The position numbers and the translations under genes were made by a program. From assembly GCA_014239275.1 (NCBI GenBank), contig JAAZZF010000111.1, positions 1-58,166 of the forward strand: DNA of 58,166 nt, written 5' to 3'. Of this stretch, positions 1 to 8,059 are shown piece after piece. Position 1 is the first letter of the stretch, and every line of letters starts with the position of its first letter. The notes under the pieces were generated by a model that saw only the letters and a program-made list of their open reading frames with translations, was not told where the DNA came from and searched no databases. The DNA comes from Flavobacteriaceae bacterium. GTDB lineage: Bacteria; Bacteroidota; Bacteroidia; Flavobacteriales; Flavobacteriaceae.

Positions 1-1061
1 TAGATTTTCATGGATCTAAGTTTGGCAAAAATCCTATTGGAACAGGTCCATTTAAATTCAAGAGATGGGAAGAAAATATAAAATTAGTACTTAGAAAGAA
101 TAGCAAATATCATGAAAAAGATGAAAATGGAGCTCAACTTCCTTATTTAGAAGCAATTTCGATTACTTTATTACCTGATAAAAAAAGTGAATTTATGGAA
201 TTCGCTCAAGGAAAAATTGATTTTATAAATTCAATTGATTCTTCTTTTAAAGATCAGCTATTAGAAACCAATGGAAATTTAAAAAAAGAATACTCCGAAT
301 CAATAAATTTAATTAGCGGTCCATACTTAAATACAGAATATATTGGGTTCTTTCTTGGTAATAAAAATTCATTAATTAATTCCAAAAAATTAAGATTGGC
401 AATTAATTATGGATTTAATAGAGTTAAAATGATGAAATTTTTGAGAAATAACATTGGTTACCCTGCAAATAATGGTTTTGTACCATATGGACTAAATAAA
501 GGCATAAATACAGTAGGTTTTAGCTATAATCCAAATAAAGCAAAAAAGCTTGTTGAAGAATACAAAAAAGAAAGCGGAAACAATAAAATTGAATTGGTTC
601 TTTCAACAGATGCAAATTATATAGATATTGTTGAATATATTCAAAGAGAACTATTAGAAATTGGGGTTTTAATTAAAATAAATATTATGCCTCCCTCGAG
701 TCTAAGACAAGCAAAATCAAATGGAAAGTTAGAACTTTTTAGAGCTAGTTGGATTGCAGATTATCCTGATGCTGAAAATTACCTGTCTCTTTTCAACTCA
801 AAAAATAAAGCTCCAAATGGACCTAATTATACTCATTTTGAAAATTCCAAGTATGATAATTTATTTTTTAAGTCATATTTAGAACAATCTGATAATAGAA
901 GAAGAATTATTTATTCAGAATTAGATAAGATGATAATTGAAGAAGCTCCTATAATTCCTCTATACTATGATAAAATAATGCGATTTTCGAAAAAAAATGT
1001 CTTTGGTTTAAAAACAAACCCCATTAACCAATTAAATCTTAAGAGAGTATATAAAAAGTAA
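1..1061 (+). CDS. ABC transporter solute-binding protein, family 5 (peptide/opine type), 5' partial
   Basis: The reading frame is open from base 3 with no start codon, so the gene begins left of the window; 352 residues are visible. Features typical of SBP_bac_5 proteins are the GTGPF box near the visible N-terminus, the SWIADYPDAENYL segment in the middle, and the closing EEAPIIPLYYDK stretch. These proteins bind oligopeptides or related solutes outside the inner membrane and deliver them to an ABC permease; in Bacteroidota many are lipoproteins, but the N-terminus is not visible here. No permease gene lies downstream: the next gene is rpmE2 in opposite orientation, 1 bp from this stop. The substrate cannot be told from the sequence. 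Confidence 0.85.
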   Translation, partial: DFHGSKFGKNPIGTGPFKFKRWEENIKLVLRKNSKYHEKDENGAQLPYLEAISITLLPDKKSEFMEFAQGKIDFINSIDSSFKDQLLETNGNLKKEYSESINLISGPYLNTEYIGFFLGNKNSLINSKKLRLAINYGFNRVKMMKFLRNNIGYPANNGFVPYGLNKGINTVGFSYNPNKAKKLVEEYKKESGNNKIELVLSTDANYIDIVEYIQRELLEIGVLIKINIMPPSSLRQAKSNGKLELFRASWIADYPDAENYLSLFNSKNKAPNGPNYTHFENSKYDNLFFKSYLEQSDNRRRIIYSELDKMIIEEAPIIPLYYDKIMRFSKKNVFGLKTNPINQLNLKRVYKK

Positions 1062-1062
1062 G

Positions 1063-1314
1063 TTACTTTTTTAGCTTAGCATACCTGGTTTTAAACTTGT
1101 CTATTCTACCTGCAGTATCTACAAGTTTTGTTTTACCAGTATAGTAAGGATGAGAAGTTCTTGAAATTTCAAGTTTAACTAATGGATATGTTACACCTTC
1201 ATGCTCAATTGTCTCCTTAGCCTCAACAGTAGATTTAGTTAAAAAAATATCCTCATTAGACATATCTTTAAAAGCAACTAATCTGTAATTTTCAGGATGA
1301 ATCCCTTCTTTCAT
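1063..1314 (-). CDS. rpmE2: 50S ribosomal protein L31, type B
   Basis: An 83-residue protein beginning [11 protein letters not shown] and containing [12 protein letters not shown], the signature of type B L31 (bL31B). It lacks the CxxC zinc motif of type A L31, so it should work without zinc. The frame stays open 16 codons further upstream, but that extension does not fit the family and would run through the promoter, so the ATG at 1314 is chosen. It sits tail to tail with the solute-binding protein gene and stands alone. L31 bridges the subunits at the central protuberance. In several bacteria type B L31 genes are zinc-regulated; here a striking inverted repeat covers the promoter. Confidence 0.95.
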   Translation of the reverse strand: MKEGIHPENYRLVAFKDMSNEDIFLTKSTVEAKETIEHEGVTYPLVKLEISRTSHPYYTGKTKLVDTAGRIDKFKTRYAKLKK

Positions 1315-1328
1315 ATCATTAATAATTG

Positions 1329-1363
1329 GTTGCAAATTTAATTCTTTTTTACAAATTTGCAAC
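1329..1363 (-). promoter_or_regulatory. rpmE2 promoter embedded in a perfect 11-bp inverted repeat
   Basis: On the minus strand a TTG (1360-1362) is followed after 19 nt by TAAATTTG (1333-1340), which matches the Bacteroidetes -33/-7 consensus. Both boxes lie inside a perfect inverted repeat: GTTGCAAATTT at 1329-1339 and AAATTTGCAAC at 1353-1363, with 13 nt between. The expected transcription start is about 10 nt before the ATG at 1314, so the repeat would lie upstream of the transcript. That suggests a protein-binding operator rather than an RNA hairpin. Promoter match and repeat are seen directly; the operator role is inferred. Confidence 0.6.
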
Positions 1364-1463
1364 TAAACTTAACTTATTTAAAAAAGTGAACTTGTTTAAA
1401 AATGAAGATTAATAAATTCTAACTACTTTTACACCTATAATTAATAACCTAAAATTTAATCAA

Positions 1464-1976
1464 ATGGAAGAAATTACAACTAAAAAATATATGTTAGAGT
1501 ACGGAACTTGGACAGGAATTATTCTTGTTTGCTTTTCTATTATGCTATTTTTTTTAGAAGCTCATTATGAAAATAGTACATCAACACAAATAATTAATGC
1601 ACTTATTCAGTTTTCAGGAATTACAATTGCATGTTTAGCATATAAAAAAGCTAATTCTTCTAAAATTTCTTGGGGAGAAACTAGAAAAATTGGAAGTGGT
1701 GTTTCCCTTATTATAGCTATAATAGCTGTTATTTATACTTATCTTCTAATAAATGTGATTGAACCAGGTTACATGGACAAAGTTTTAGAAATAAGTTATT
1801 ATGAAACACTTGAAAAATATCCTGAGGCATTGGCTAATATGGATTTAAATCAATATATCGAAACTGCTAAACCTTACACTTGGTTTACCTATCCAGCTAT
1901 TTTATTTATGACAATATTATTTGGTTTTATTTATAGTTTAATTTTAGGGTTTTTTATAAAAACTAATAATGCATAA
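1464..1976 (+). CDS. DUF4199 family membrane protein
   Basis: 170 residues with four hydrophobic segments (about 15-32, 43-60, 78-98 and 140-163) and an acidic outer loop between the third and fourth. The pattern matches the DUF4199 family of Bacteroidota, whose function is unknown. The gene ends 2 bp before a glycosyltransferase start and is co-directional with it, an association I recall from other flavobacteria; the two are probably co-transcribed. A role in envelope glycan or lipid metabolism is only guilt by association. Confidence 0.8.
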   Translation: MEEITTKKYMLEYGTWTGIILVCFSIMLFFLEAHYENSTSTQIINALIQFSGITIACLAYKKANSSKISWGETRKIGSGVSLIIAIIAVIYTYLLINVIEPGYMDKVLEISYYETLEKYPEALANMDLNQYIETAKPYTWFTYPAILFMTILFGFIYSLILGFFIKTNNA

Positions 1977-1978
1977 CA

Positions 1979-2926
1979 ATGCAACTATCAATTGTAATTC
2001 CTCTCTATAATGAACAAAATTCTATAAAAGAATTAAACGAAACTATTGAAAAGGTGGTTTCAGCTATGGGTATTAAATATGAAATAATATACATCGATGA
2101 TGGAAGTAATGACAATTCTTGGAATGTTATAAAAGATCTTGCAAAAGAATATGATCAAATAAAGGGAATAAAATTCCTTAGAAACTTTGGAAAATCACAA
2201 GCATTATCAGCAGGTTTCAAATCAGCAAAGGGAGATGTTATTATTACAATGGATGCAGACCTTCAAGATGATCCAAATGAAATTCCTGATCTTTTTAAAG
2301 CAATAAATGAAGAAAATTTTGATTTAATCTCAGGTTGGAAAAAGAAAAGGTATGATTCCTTTATTTTTAAAAATTTTCCTTCAAAAATATTTAACTGGGC
2401 GGCAAGAAAAACTTCAGGAATAAAGCTTAATGATTTTAATTGCGGAATTAAATCTTATAAAAAAGCTGTTATAAAAGAAATAAAGTTAACAGGGGGAATG
2501 CATAGATATATTCCAGTACTTGCTAAAAATGCAGGATTTAAAAACATTTCTCAAAAAATAGTAAAACATCACCCTAGAAAACACGGAAAAACAAAGTATG
2601 GTCCTGATAGATTCATTAAAGGTTTTCTTGATCTTACAACATTATGGTTTATTCATAAATTTGGAAAACGTCCAATGCATTTTTTTGGACTCATTGGAAC
2701 AATTATGTTATTAATTGGCTTCTTTTTCTCTATGTATTTAGGAATTGATAAAGTATTTATTAAAACTAGTGGAAGATTGATAACTGAAAGACCCGAATTT
2801 TATATTTCTTTAGCTACTATGATAATGGGATCTCAGTTTTTCCTTGCTGGTTTTTTGGGTGAAATCATTTTAAGAAATAAAAAAATTAAAAACCAATATA
2901 TCATTTCAGAAAAAGTTAATGAATGA
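1979..2926 (+). CDS. Family 2 glycosyltransferase, polyprenyl-phosphate hexose type with two C-terminal membrane helices
   Basis: 315 residues. The N-terminal GT-A domain shows LSIVIPLYNEQ, the YIDDGSNDNSW motif and DADLQDDP, the DxD-type metal and nucleotide site. Two membrane helices follow near 235-257 and 280-300. This architecture is that of DPM1/GtrB/ArnC-like enzymes, which move a sugar from a nucleotide donor to polyprenyl phosphate at the inner membrane. Its stop overlaps the next gene start in ATGA, indicating translational coupling to the phosphohexomutase that could feed its donor pool. Donor and acceptor are not determinable. Confidence 0.88.
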   Translation: MQLSIVIPLYNEQNSIKELNETIEKVVSAMGIKYEIIYIDDGSNDNSWNVIKDLAKEYDQIKGIKFLRNFGKSQALSAGFKSAKGDVIITMDADLQDDPNEIPDLFKAINEENFDLISGWKKKRYDSFIFKNFPSKIFNWAARKTSGIKLNDFNCGIKSYKKAVIKEIKLTGGMHRYIPVLAKNAGFKNISQKIVKHHPRKHGKTKYGPDRFIKGFLDLTTLWFIHKFGKRPMHFFGLIGTIMLLIGFFFSMYLGIDKVFIKTSGRLITERPEFYISLATMIMGSQFFLAGFLGEIILRNKKIKNQYIISEKVNE

Positions 2927-4629
2927 GTGAATCAAATATAATTGAAGAAAATTATAAATCTTGGACTAAATCACCTTTTGATAAAAAAACAATATCTAAA
3001 ATAATAGAGCTTAAAAAAAACAATCTTGAAGATTTCAAAGATTCCTTCTACAGAGATTTAAGCTTTGGTACTGGTGGTATGAGAGGAATTATTGGTTTGG
3101 GACCAAACCGAGTGAATAAATATACCTTTGGAAGAAATACACAAGGAATTTCAACATATATAAAAAATAATTATAATAATGGAATTCCATCCGTAGTAAT
3201 AGCGTATGATTGTAGAAATCAAAGTCAATATTTGGCCAATAAGGTAGCTGAAATTTTTAGTGCTAATGAAATTAAGGTTTTTTTATTTAGCTCTATTAAA
3301 CCAACACCAGAACTTTCATATGCATTAATTAAATTAAACTGTATTTGTGGTATAGTATTAACAGCTTCACACAATCCTCCAGAATATAACGGTTACAAAG
3401 TATACTGGGAAGATGGAGGCCAAATTGTTCCTCCAATCGATGCAAATTTAATTTCAGAAATAAATAACACTAAATATTCGGAAGTAAAATTTCAAAGAAA
3501 TGATCAATTCATTGAGTTAATTGATAAAAAAATTGATGATTTATTTGTTGCAGACTCTATTAAAAATGGTAAAATAGGAAATTCAAAAAGAGAAGATTAT
3601 AAAATTGTTTTTACTCCTTTACATGGAACCTCATACTTAATTGGACCTAGAGTTTTAAAAGAAGCTGGATATAGTAATTTAAAAATTGTAAAAGAACAAT
3701 CTATTCCAGACGGAAATTTTCCTACTTTAAAATCCCCAAATCCAGAAGACAAAGAAGCTTTAGAAATGGCATTAAATTTAGCTAAGGTTAATAATTCTGA
3801 CATATTTATTGGAACAGATCCAGATGCAGATAGGCTTGGCATAGGAGTAAAAGATAATTCTGGTAATTATATCAATTTGAACGGAAATCAAATCATGATT
3901 GTTTTAACAGAATATTTATTGAGTAAAAAAAATGTAAATAAATCATGTTTTATTGGATCAACGATTGTTTCTACTCCAATGATAAAAAAGTTGGCAAAAT
4001 ATCACGATGTGGATATTAAAATAGGACTTACAGGTTTTAAATGGATAGCAAAAATGATTAAGGACTTTCCAAATCAAAAATTTATTGGAGGAGGTGAAGA
4101 AAGTTATGGATACCTAGTTGGAGATTTTGTTAGAGATAAAGATGCTGTTACTTCCTCTTTATTAGCCTGTGAGTTAGGGTCAGAATGTAAGAGTAATGGG
4201 AAAAGTTTATATGATTATCTCATAGATTGTTATGTTAAATATGGGTTTTTTAAAGAAAGATTAATTTCAATAGAAAAAAAAGGGATTAAAGGTGTAAATG
4301 AGATAAAATCCATTATGGATAACTTGAGAATTAAATCAATTAATGAATTGGCAGGAAGTAAATTGAAACTAATTCAAGATTTTGAGAATTTAGAAGAAAC
4401 CAATTTATTAACTGGTGAAAAATCTATTTTAAAATTTCCTAAATCCAATGTTTTAATTTTTGAATCTAAAGATGGCACGAGAGTTGCAGCTAGACCAAGT
4501 GGAACAGAACCAAAAATAAAGTTTTACTTTAGTGTCAATATGAAATTGGAATCTAGTGAAATGTTTAAAAAATCGAATAGTATCCTTGAAGAGAAAATGG
4601 ATAAACTAGTATCAGAATTTAATTTTTAA
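2923..4629 (+). CDS. Phosphoglucomutase/phosphomannomutase family phosphohexomutase
   Basis: 568 residues, the size of the long PgcA-like alpha-D-phosphohexomutases. All four signature loops are present: TASHNPPEYNG with the phosphoserine at Ser149; the metal loop GTDPDADR near 297; the sugar-binding GGGEESYGY near 389; and the phosphate-binding RPSGTEPK near 523. The enzyme interconverts hexose 1- and 6-phosphates and so links glycolysis to nucleotide sugar synthesis. It overlaps the upstream glycosyltransferase by 4 bp and ends 2 bp before an ABC exporter gene, so the set is very probably one operon. Glucose versus mannose preference cannot be read from the motifs. Confidence 0.93.
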   Translation: MSESNIIEENYKSWTKSPFDKKTISKIIELKKNNLEDFKDSFYRDLSFGTGGMRGIIGLGPNRVNKYTFGRNTQGISTYIKNNYNNGIPSVVIAYDCRNQSQYLANKVAEIFSANEIKVFLFSSIKPTPELSYALIKLNCICGIVLTASHNPPEYNGYKVYWEDGGQIVPPIDANLISEINNTKYSEVKFQRNDQFIELIDKKIDDLFVADSIKNGKIGNSKREDYKIVFTPLHGTSYLIGPRVLKEAGYSNLKIVKEQSIPDGNFPTLKSPNPEDKEALEMALNLAKVNNSDIFIGTDPDADRLGIGVKDNSGNYINLNGNQIMIVLTEYLLSKKNVNKSCFIGSTIVSTPMIKKLAKYHDVDIKIGLTGFKWIAKMIKDFPNQKFIGGGEESYGYLVGDFVRDKDAVTSSLLACELGSECKSNGKSLYDYLIDCYVKYGFFKERLISIEKKGIKGVNEIKSIMDNLRIKSINELAGSKLKLIQDFENLEETNLLTGEKSILKFPKSNVLIFESKDGTRVAARPSGTEPKIKFYFSVNMKLESSEMFKKSNSILEEKMDKLVSEFNF

Positions 4630-4631
4630 AG

Positions 4632-6455
4632 ATGACCTATTTTAGTAAAATTTTTAAATTCGCTATCCCCTATAAAAAATATATATTTCTTAATATTTTT
4701 TTTAATACTCTTTATGCCATTTTTAGTGCCTTGTCATTTCTTTCATTGATGCCAATGTTAGAAGTCTTGTTTGGAGACTCAAATAGAACATATAAGAAGC
4801 CAGAGTTTGATGGTTTATCTAATTTTGGTAATAACCTAGAAGAATGGCTTAATTTCCAAGTTAGCACCTTTGCTGGTGATGATCCCAAAAAAGCATTAAT
4901 GTTTGTTATTTTAACAATAATAGTACTATTTTTTTTCAAAAACTTTTTCAACTATATCGCAATGTTTTTCATTACATTTTTAAGAAATGGAGTGTTAAAA
5001 GATCTCCGACAGAGTGTATATGAAAAGATTATTGATTTACCTCTTCCATATTTCTCTGAAAAGAAAAAAGGTGATGTGATTTCAAGAATCACAGCCGATG
5101 TACTTGAAATTCAACATTCATTTCTTTCTGTATTAGAATTAATAGTTAGAGAACCTCTAACTATTTTCTTTACAATTTTGGCAATGTTTCTTATTAGTTT
5201 TGAACTAACTCTTTTTGTACTATTCTTTATACCATTATCAGGGTTTATAATTTCTCTAATTGGAAAATCATTAAAACCAACATCAAATTTAGTTCAAGCT
5301 GAACAAGCAGAAATATTATCTATTACTGAAGAAACATTACAGGGTTTAAAGATTATAAAAGCATTTATGGCTGAATTGTTTTTTATTAATAGATTTCAAA
5401 AAACTAATGATAAATTTTATAATTATTCAAACAAATTAATTAATCGTCAAAATTTAGCAAGTCCATTAAGTGAGTTTCTAGGAATTTCAGTTATAGGTGT
5501 TCTTCTATGGTATGGTGGCCAATTAGTATTGGTTGATCTTCAATTAAAGCCAGCAGCTTTTTTGACTTATATGGGACTGGCATATGGTGTTTTAACTCCA
5601 GCCAAAGCAATTAGTAAAGCATCCTATTCAATTAAAAAGGGTAATGCAGCAGCAGAAAGAGTTATTGAAGTTTTAGAATCTGAATCCACAATTAAAGAAA
5701 TAAAAAATCCTATTAAAAAAGATAAATTTAAAAATGAATTGAATTTTAAAAATGTTTCTTTTAAATATGAAAAAGAGATTGTACTAAAAAACCTGTCCTT
5801 TAAAATTAAAAAGGGGCAAAATATTGCAATTGTAGGACAATCTGGTAGTGGAAAGTCTACAATCGCTAATTTAATACCAAGATTTTATGATGTCTCAGAG
5901 GGTGAAATTGAAATTGACGGAATTAACATCAAAAATTTATCAAAAAAAGATCTTAGAAATCTAATAGGAATAGTGACACAAGATTCTATTCTATTTAATG
6001 ATTCTATAGCAAATAATATTACTTTATCAGATTCTTCGGTAAACACCAATCAAATTATTGAAGCTACTAAAATTGCTAATGCCTATGAATTTATAGAAAA
6101 AACAGAAAACAAACTTGATTCTAATGTTGGTGATAGTGGAGGTAAATTATCTGGTGGACAAAAACAACGAATCTCTATAGCAAGAGCTGTTTTAAATAAT
6201 CCACCTATTATGATATTAGATGAAGCTACTTCTTCACTTGACTCAGAATCAGAAAAACTAGTTCAGGATGCTCTGGATAATTTAATGAAAAACAGAACCT
6301 CAATAATCATAGCTCATAGGTTATCAACTATTCAAAATGCTGATTTAATTTTAGTTATGGACCATGGGGAAATCATAGAATTAGGTAAACATGAAGAATT
6401 AATTAAAGTTAATGGTATTTATTCCAAATTAATAAAGCTACAGTCCTTCAATTAA
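4632..6455 (+). CDS. MsbA-type ABC exporter (fused membrane and ATPase domains)
   Basis: 607 residues. A type IV exporter membrane domain of about six helices fills residues 15-330. The ATPase domain follows, with Walker A GQSGSGKST near 403, signature LSGGQKQR near 506, Walker B and DEATSS near 525, and the H-loop AHRLST. One full half-transporter would act as a homodimer. Position directly after a glycosyltransferase and a sugar phosphate mutase suggests export of a lipid or glycolipid, as MsbA does, but multidrug exporters look the same. There is an insertion between the first two helices (around residues 45-75, containing GDSNRTYKKPEF) typical of Bacteroidota members. Confidence 0.9.
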   Translation: MTYFSKIFKFAIPYKKYIFLNIFFNTLYAIFSALSFLSLMPMLEVLFGDSNRTYKKPEFDGLSNFGNNLEEWLNFQVSTFAGDDPKKALMFVILTIIVLFFFKNFFNYIAMFFITFLRNGVLKDLRQSVYEKIIDLPLPYFSEKKKGDVISRITADVLEIQHSFLSVLELIVREPLTIFFTILAMFLISFELTLFVLFFIPLSGFIISLIGKSLKPTSNLVQAEQAEILSITEETLQGLKIIKAFMAELFFINRFQKTNDKFYNYSNKLINRQNLASPLSEFLGISVIGVLLWYGGQLVLVDLQLKPAAFLTYMGLAYGVLTPAKAISKASYSIKKGNAAAERVIEVLESESTIKEIKNPIKKDKFKNELNFKNVSFKYEKEIVLKNLSFKIKKGQNIAIVGQSGSGKSTIANLIPRFYDVSEGEIEIDGINIKNLSKKDLRNLIGIVTQDSILFNDSIANNITLSDSSVNTNQIIEATKIANAYEFIEKTENKLDSNVGDSGGKLSGGQKQRISIARAVLNNPPIMILDEATSSLDSESEKLVQDALDNLMKNRTSIIIAHRLSTIQNADLILVMDHGEIIELGKHEELIKVNGIYSKLIKLQSFN

Positions 6456-6491
6456 ACTTCTTGTTAATAGAATTGTCTTAATTACTAAAAC

Positions 6492-7052
6492 ATGCAATTG
6501 AAAAATGAGTCTAGATTTATTGAAGATTTAAAAAATAAAGAAACTCAAAATAATGCATTTGAATCTTTGTTAAACCAATATAAAGAACCATTATATTGGC
6601 ATATAAGAAAAATAGTTTTAAACCATGATGATGCTGATGATGTATTACAAAATACTTTTATTAAAATTTTTAAAGGAATTAAAAATTTTAAAGGAGAAAG
6701 CAAGCTATATACTTGGATGTATAGAATAGCTACTAATGAATCATTAAATTTTTTAAAACTTAAAGCTAAAAAATACTTTAACAGTTCTGAAGAAATGATG
6801 ACTTATATAGTTAAAAACCTTAAAGAAGACCCATTCTTTGATGGAGACGAGCTTCAGCACAAATTACAAATTATAATATCTATGCTTCCTCAAAAACAAA
6901 AATTAGTTTTTCAAATGAAGTATGAACAAAACATGAAATTTAAAGACATATCTGAAATTTTAGGAACTTCTATCGGTGCATTAAAGGCTTCCTATCATAT
7001 AGCTGTAAATAAAATAAAGAAAGAAATTAATGAAATTCAAACCTTTTTATAA
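6492..7052 (+). CDS. ECF-type RNA polymerase sigma factor
   Basis: 186 residues with sigma region 2 at about 25-90 (LYWHIRKIV, the acidic DDADDVLQNTFIKIFKGI helix, YTWMYRIATNESLN) and a region 4 helix-turn-helix at about 128-180 (LPQKQKLVFQMKY through the recognition helix SIGALKASYH). There is no region 1 or 3, so it is a group 4 sigma factor. The next two genes encode a single-pass membrane protein and a Spy-like periplasmic protein, an arrangement expected for an envelope-stress sigma unit with its anti-sigma partner. The start lies 36 bp after the ABC exporter, so read-through is possible. Confidence 0.93.
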   Translation: MQLKNESRFIEDLKNKETQNNAFESLLNQYKEPLYWHIRKIVLNHDDADDVLQNTFIKIFKGIKNFKGESKLYTWMYRIATNESLNFLKLKAKKYFNSSEEMMTYIVKNLKEDPFFDGDELQHKLQIIISMLPQKQKLVFQMKYEQNMKFKDISEILGTSIGALKASYHIAVNKIKKEINEIQTFL

Positions 7053-7071
7053 TATAATTGTCTATATATAA

Positions 7072-7542
7072 ATGGATTACAATAATAATATACCAATTAA
7101 TAAAAAAAGATTCATAACTCCTAAAGGATACTTTGAAAGCATTCGCTATGAAAATATTTCAGAAAATAAAATAAAATTTAAAGGATTTATAGTTCCAAAA
7201 AATTATTTTATATCATTAGATAAGCAACAAATATTTAATAGAATTTATATAAATAAAATAAAATATATTAAAACTAATTTTTATAAAGTGGCATCTTTAG
7301 CTGCGATTTTTATTTGTCTATTTTATATTTTAAATTATTCTGAATTAGATAGTTACGATATTAATTCTAATGATGTAATTAACTATGTAAATGAAGATTT
7401 TTTTATACTAACTAACTCTGAATACTCCGAATTATTAGATTCAGATGATTTGAATTACACGAATTTGATAACTTATGGTGATATTGAAAACTACTTTTTA
7501 GAAACATCTAATATAGATTTAGAAAATTTAATTATTGAATAA
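7072..7542 (+). CDS. Putative membrane-anchored partner (anti-sigma-like) of the ECF sigma factor
   Basis: 156 residues, no family recognised with certainty. The basic N-terminal part (1-65) carries two copies of a short motif, ITPKGYFESI and IVPKNYFISL, about 32 residues apart. One hydrophobic helix (about 70-87, VASLAAIFICLFYILNY) follows, then an acidic Asp/Glu/Asn-rich C-terminal part. Small proteins with repeated P-x-x-YF motifs and one membrane helix commonly follow ECF sigma genes in flavobacteria. A cytosolic sigma-binding part plus a periplasmic acidic tail would suit an anti-sigma factor, but no zinc-binding HxxxCxxC motif is present. Function inferred from context only. Confidence 0.55.
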   Translation: MDYNNNIPINKKRFITPKGYFESIRYENISENKIKFKGFIVPKNYFISLDKQQIFNRIYINKIKYIKTNFYKVASLAAIFICLFYILNYSELDSYDINSNDVINYVNEDFFILTNSEYSELLDSDDLNYTNLITYGDIENYFLETSNIDLENLIIE

Positions 7543-7543
7543 T

Positions 7544-7987
7544 ATGAAAAATATAATATTTTTTTTATCAGCCTTTTTAATGGTAAATACTATTTTCTCC
7601 CAATCTGAAAAATTAAGCAGGGAAAAAATAGATGCATATAAAAAACTATACTTAACAGATAAGTTAAAATTAGATCCAAGTACAGAAACTGCTTTCTGGA
7701 CAGCTTATAAAACATATGAAGACAGTTTATATAAACTTCATAGAGAAAGAAGACAGGACTTAAAAAAAATGAGAACAGATAATCTCTCTATTTCTGATGA
7801 GGAATTTCCTAAACTGATTGATAATTATATGAATCATGAAAAAAGAAAAGTAGAGCTTAGGGGAAAACTAATTTCTGAACTAAAAGAAGTTATGTCATTT
7901 AGAAAAACTTTTATGCTATTTAGATATGAAGATGATTTTAGAAGAGAAATGATGGAAAAATTAAGAAAGCAGAGAAAAGAAAAATAA
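7544..7987 (+). CDS. Spy/CnrX-like periplasmic protein, possible sensor of the ECF unit
   Basis: 147 residues starting MKNIIFFLSAF with a signal peptide cleaved around Ser-Gln near residue 20. A TTG three codons upstream also opens the frame, but it overlaps the previous gene and the ATG gives a cleaner signal peptide. The mature part is entirely helical and highly charged, with two segments (LTDKLKLDP and the ISDEEFPKLIDNYMNHEKRK region) resembling the LTxxQ-type helices of Spy, CpxP and CnrX. Flavobacterial homologues are commonly annotated as sensors of ECF sigma factors. It ends in a strongly basic helix. A chaperone or metal-sensing role is inferred, not shown. Confidence 0.65.
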   Translation: MKNIIFFLSAFLMVNTIFSQSEKLSREKIDAYKKLYLTDKLKLDPSTETAFWTAYKTYEDSLYKLHRERRQDLKKMRTDNLSISDEEFPKLIDNYMNHEKRKVELRGKLISELKEVMSFRKTFMLFRYEDDFRREMMEKLRKQRKEK

Positions 7988-8059
7988 GACTAAATCTTAT
8001 AAAGAAAATTATATTATTTAGAGACTTCACTATTATACTATATTTACGCAAATTATAAT

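Noticed and set aside
7988..8059. CTAAAT and ATTTAG arms in the gap before rsmB
   Set aside because: 6 bp, all but two pairs A-T, with a loop over 20 nt and no T-tract; expected by chance.
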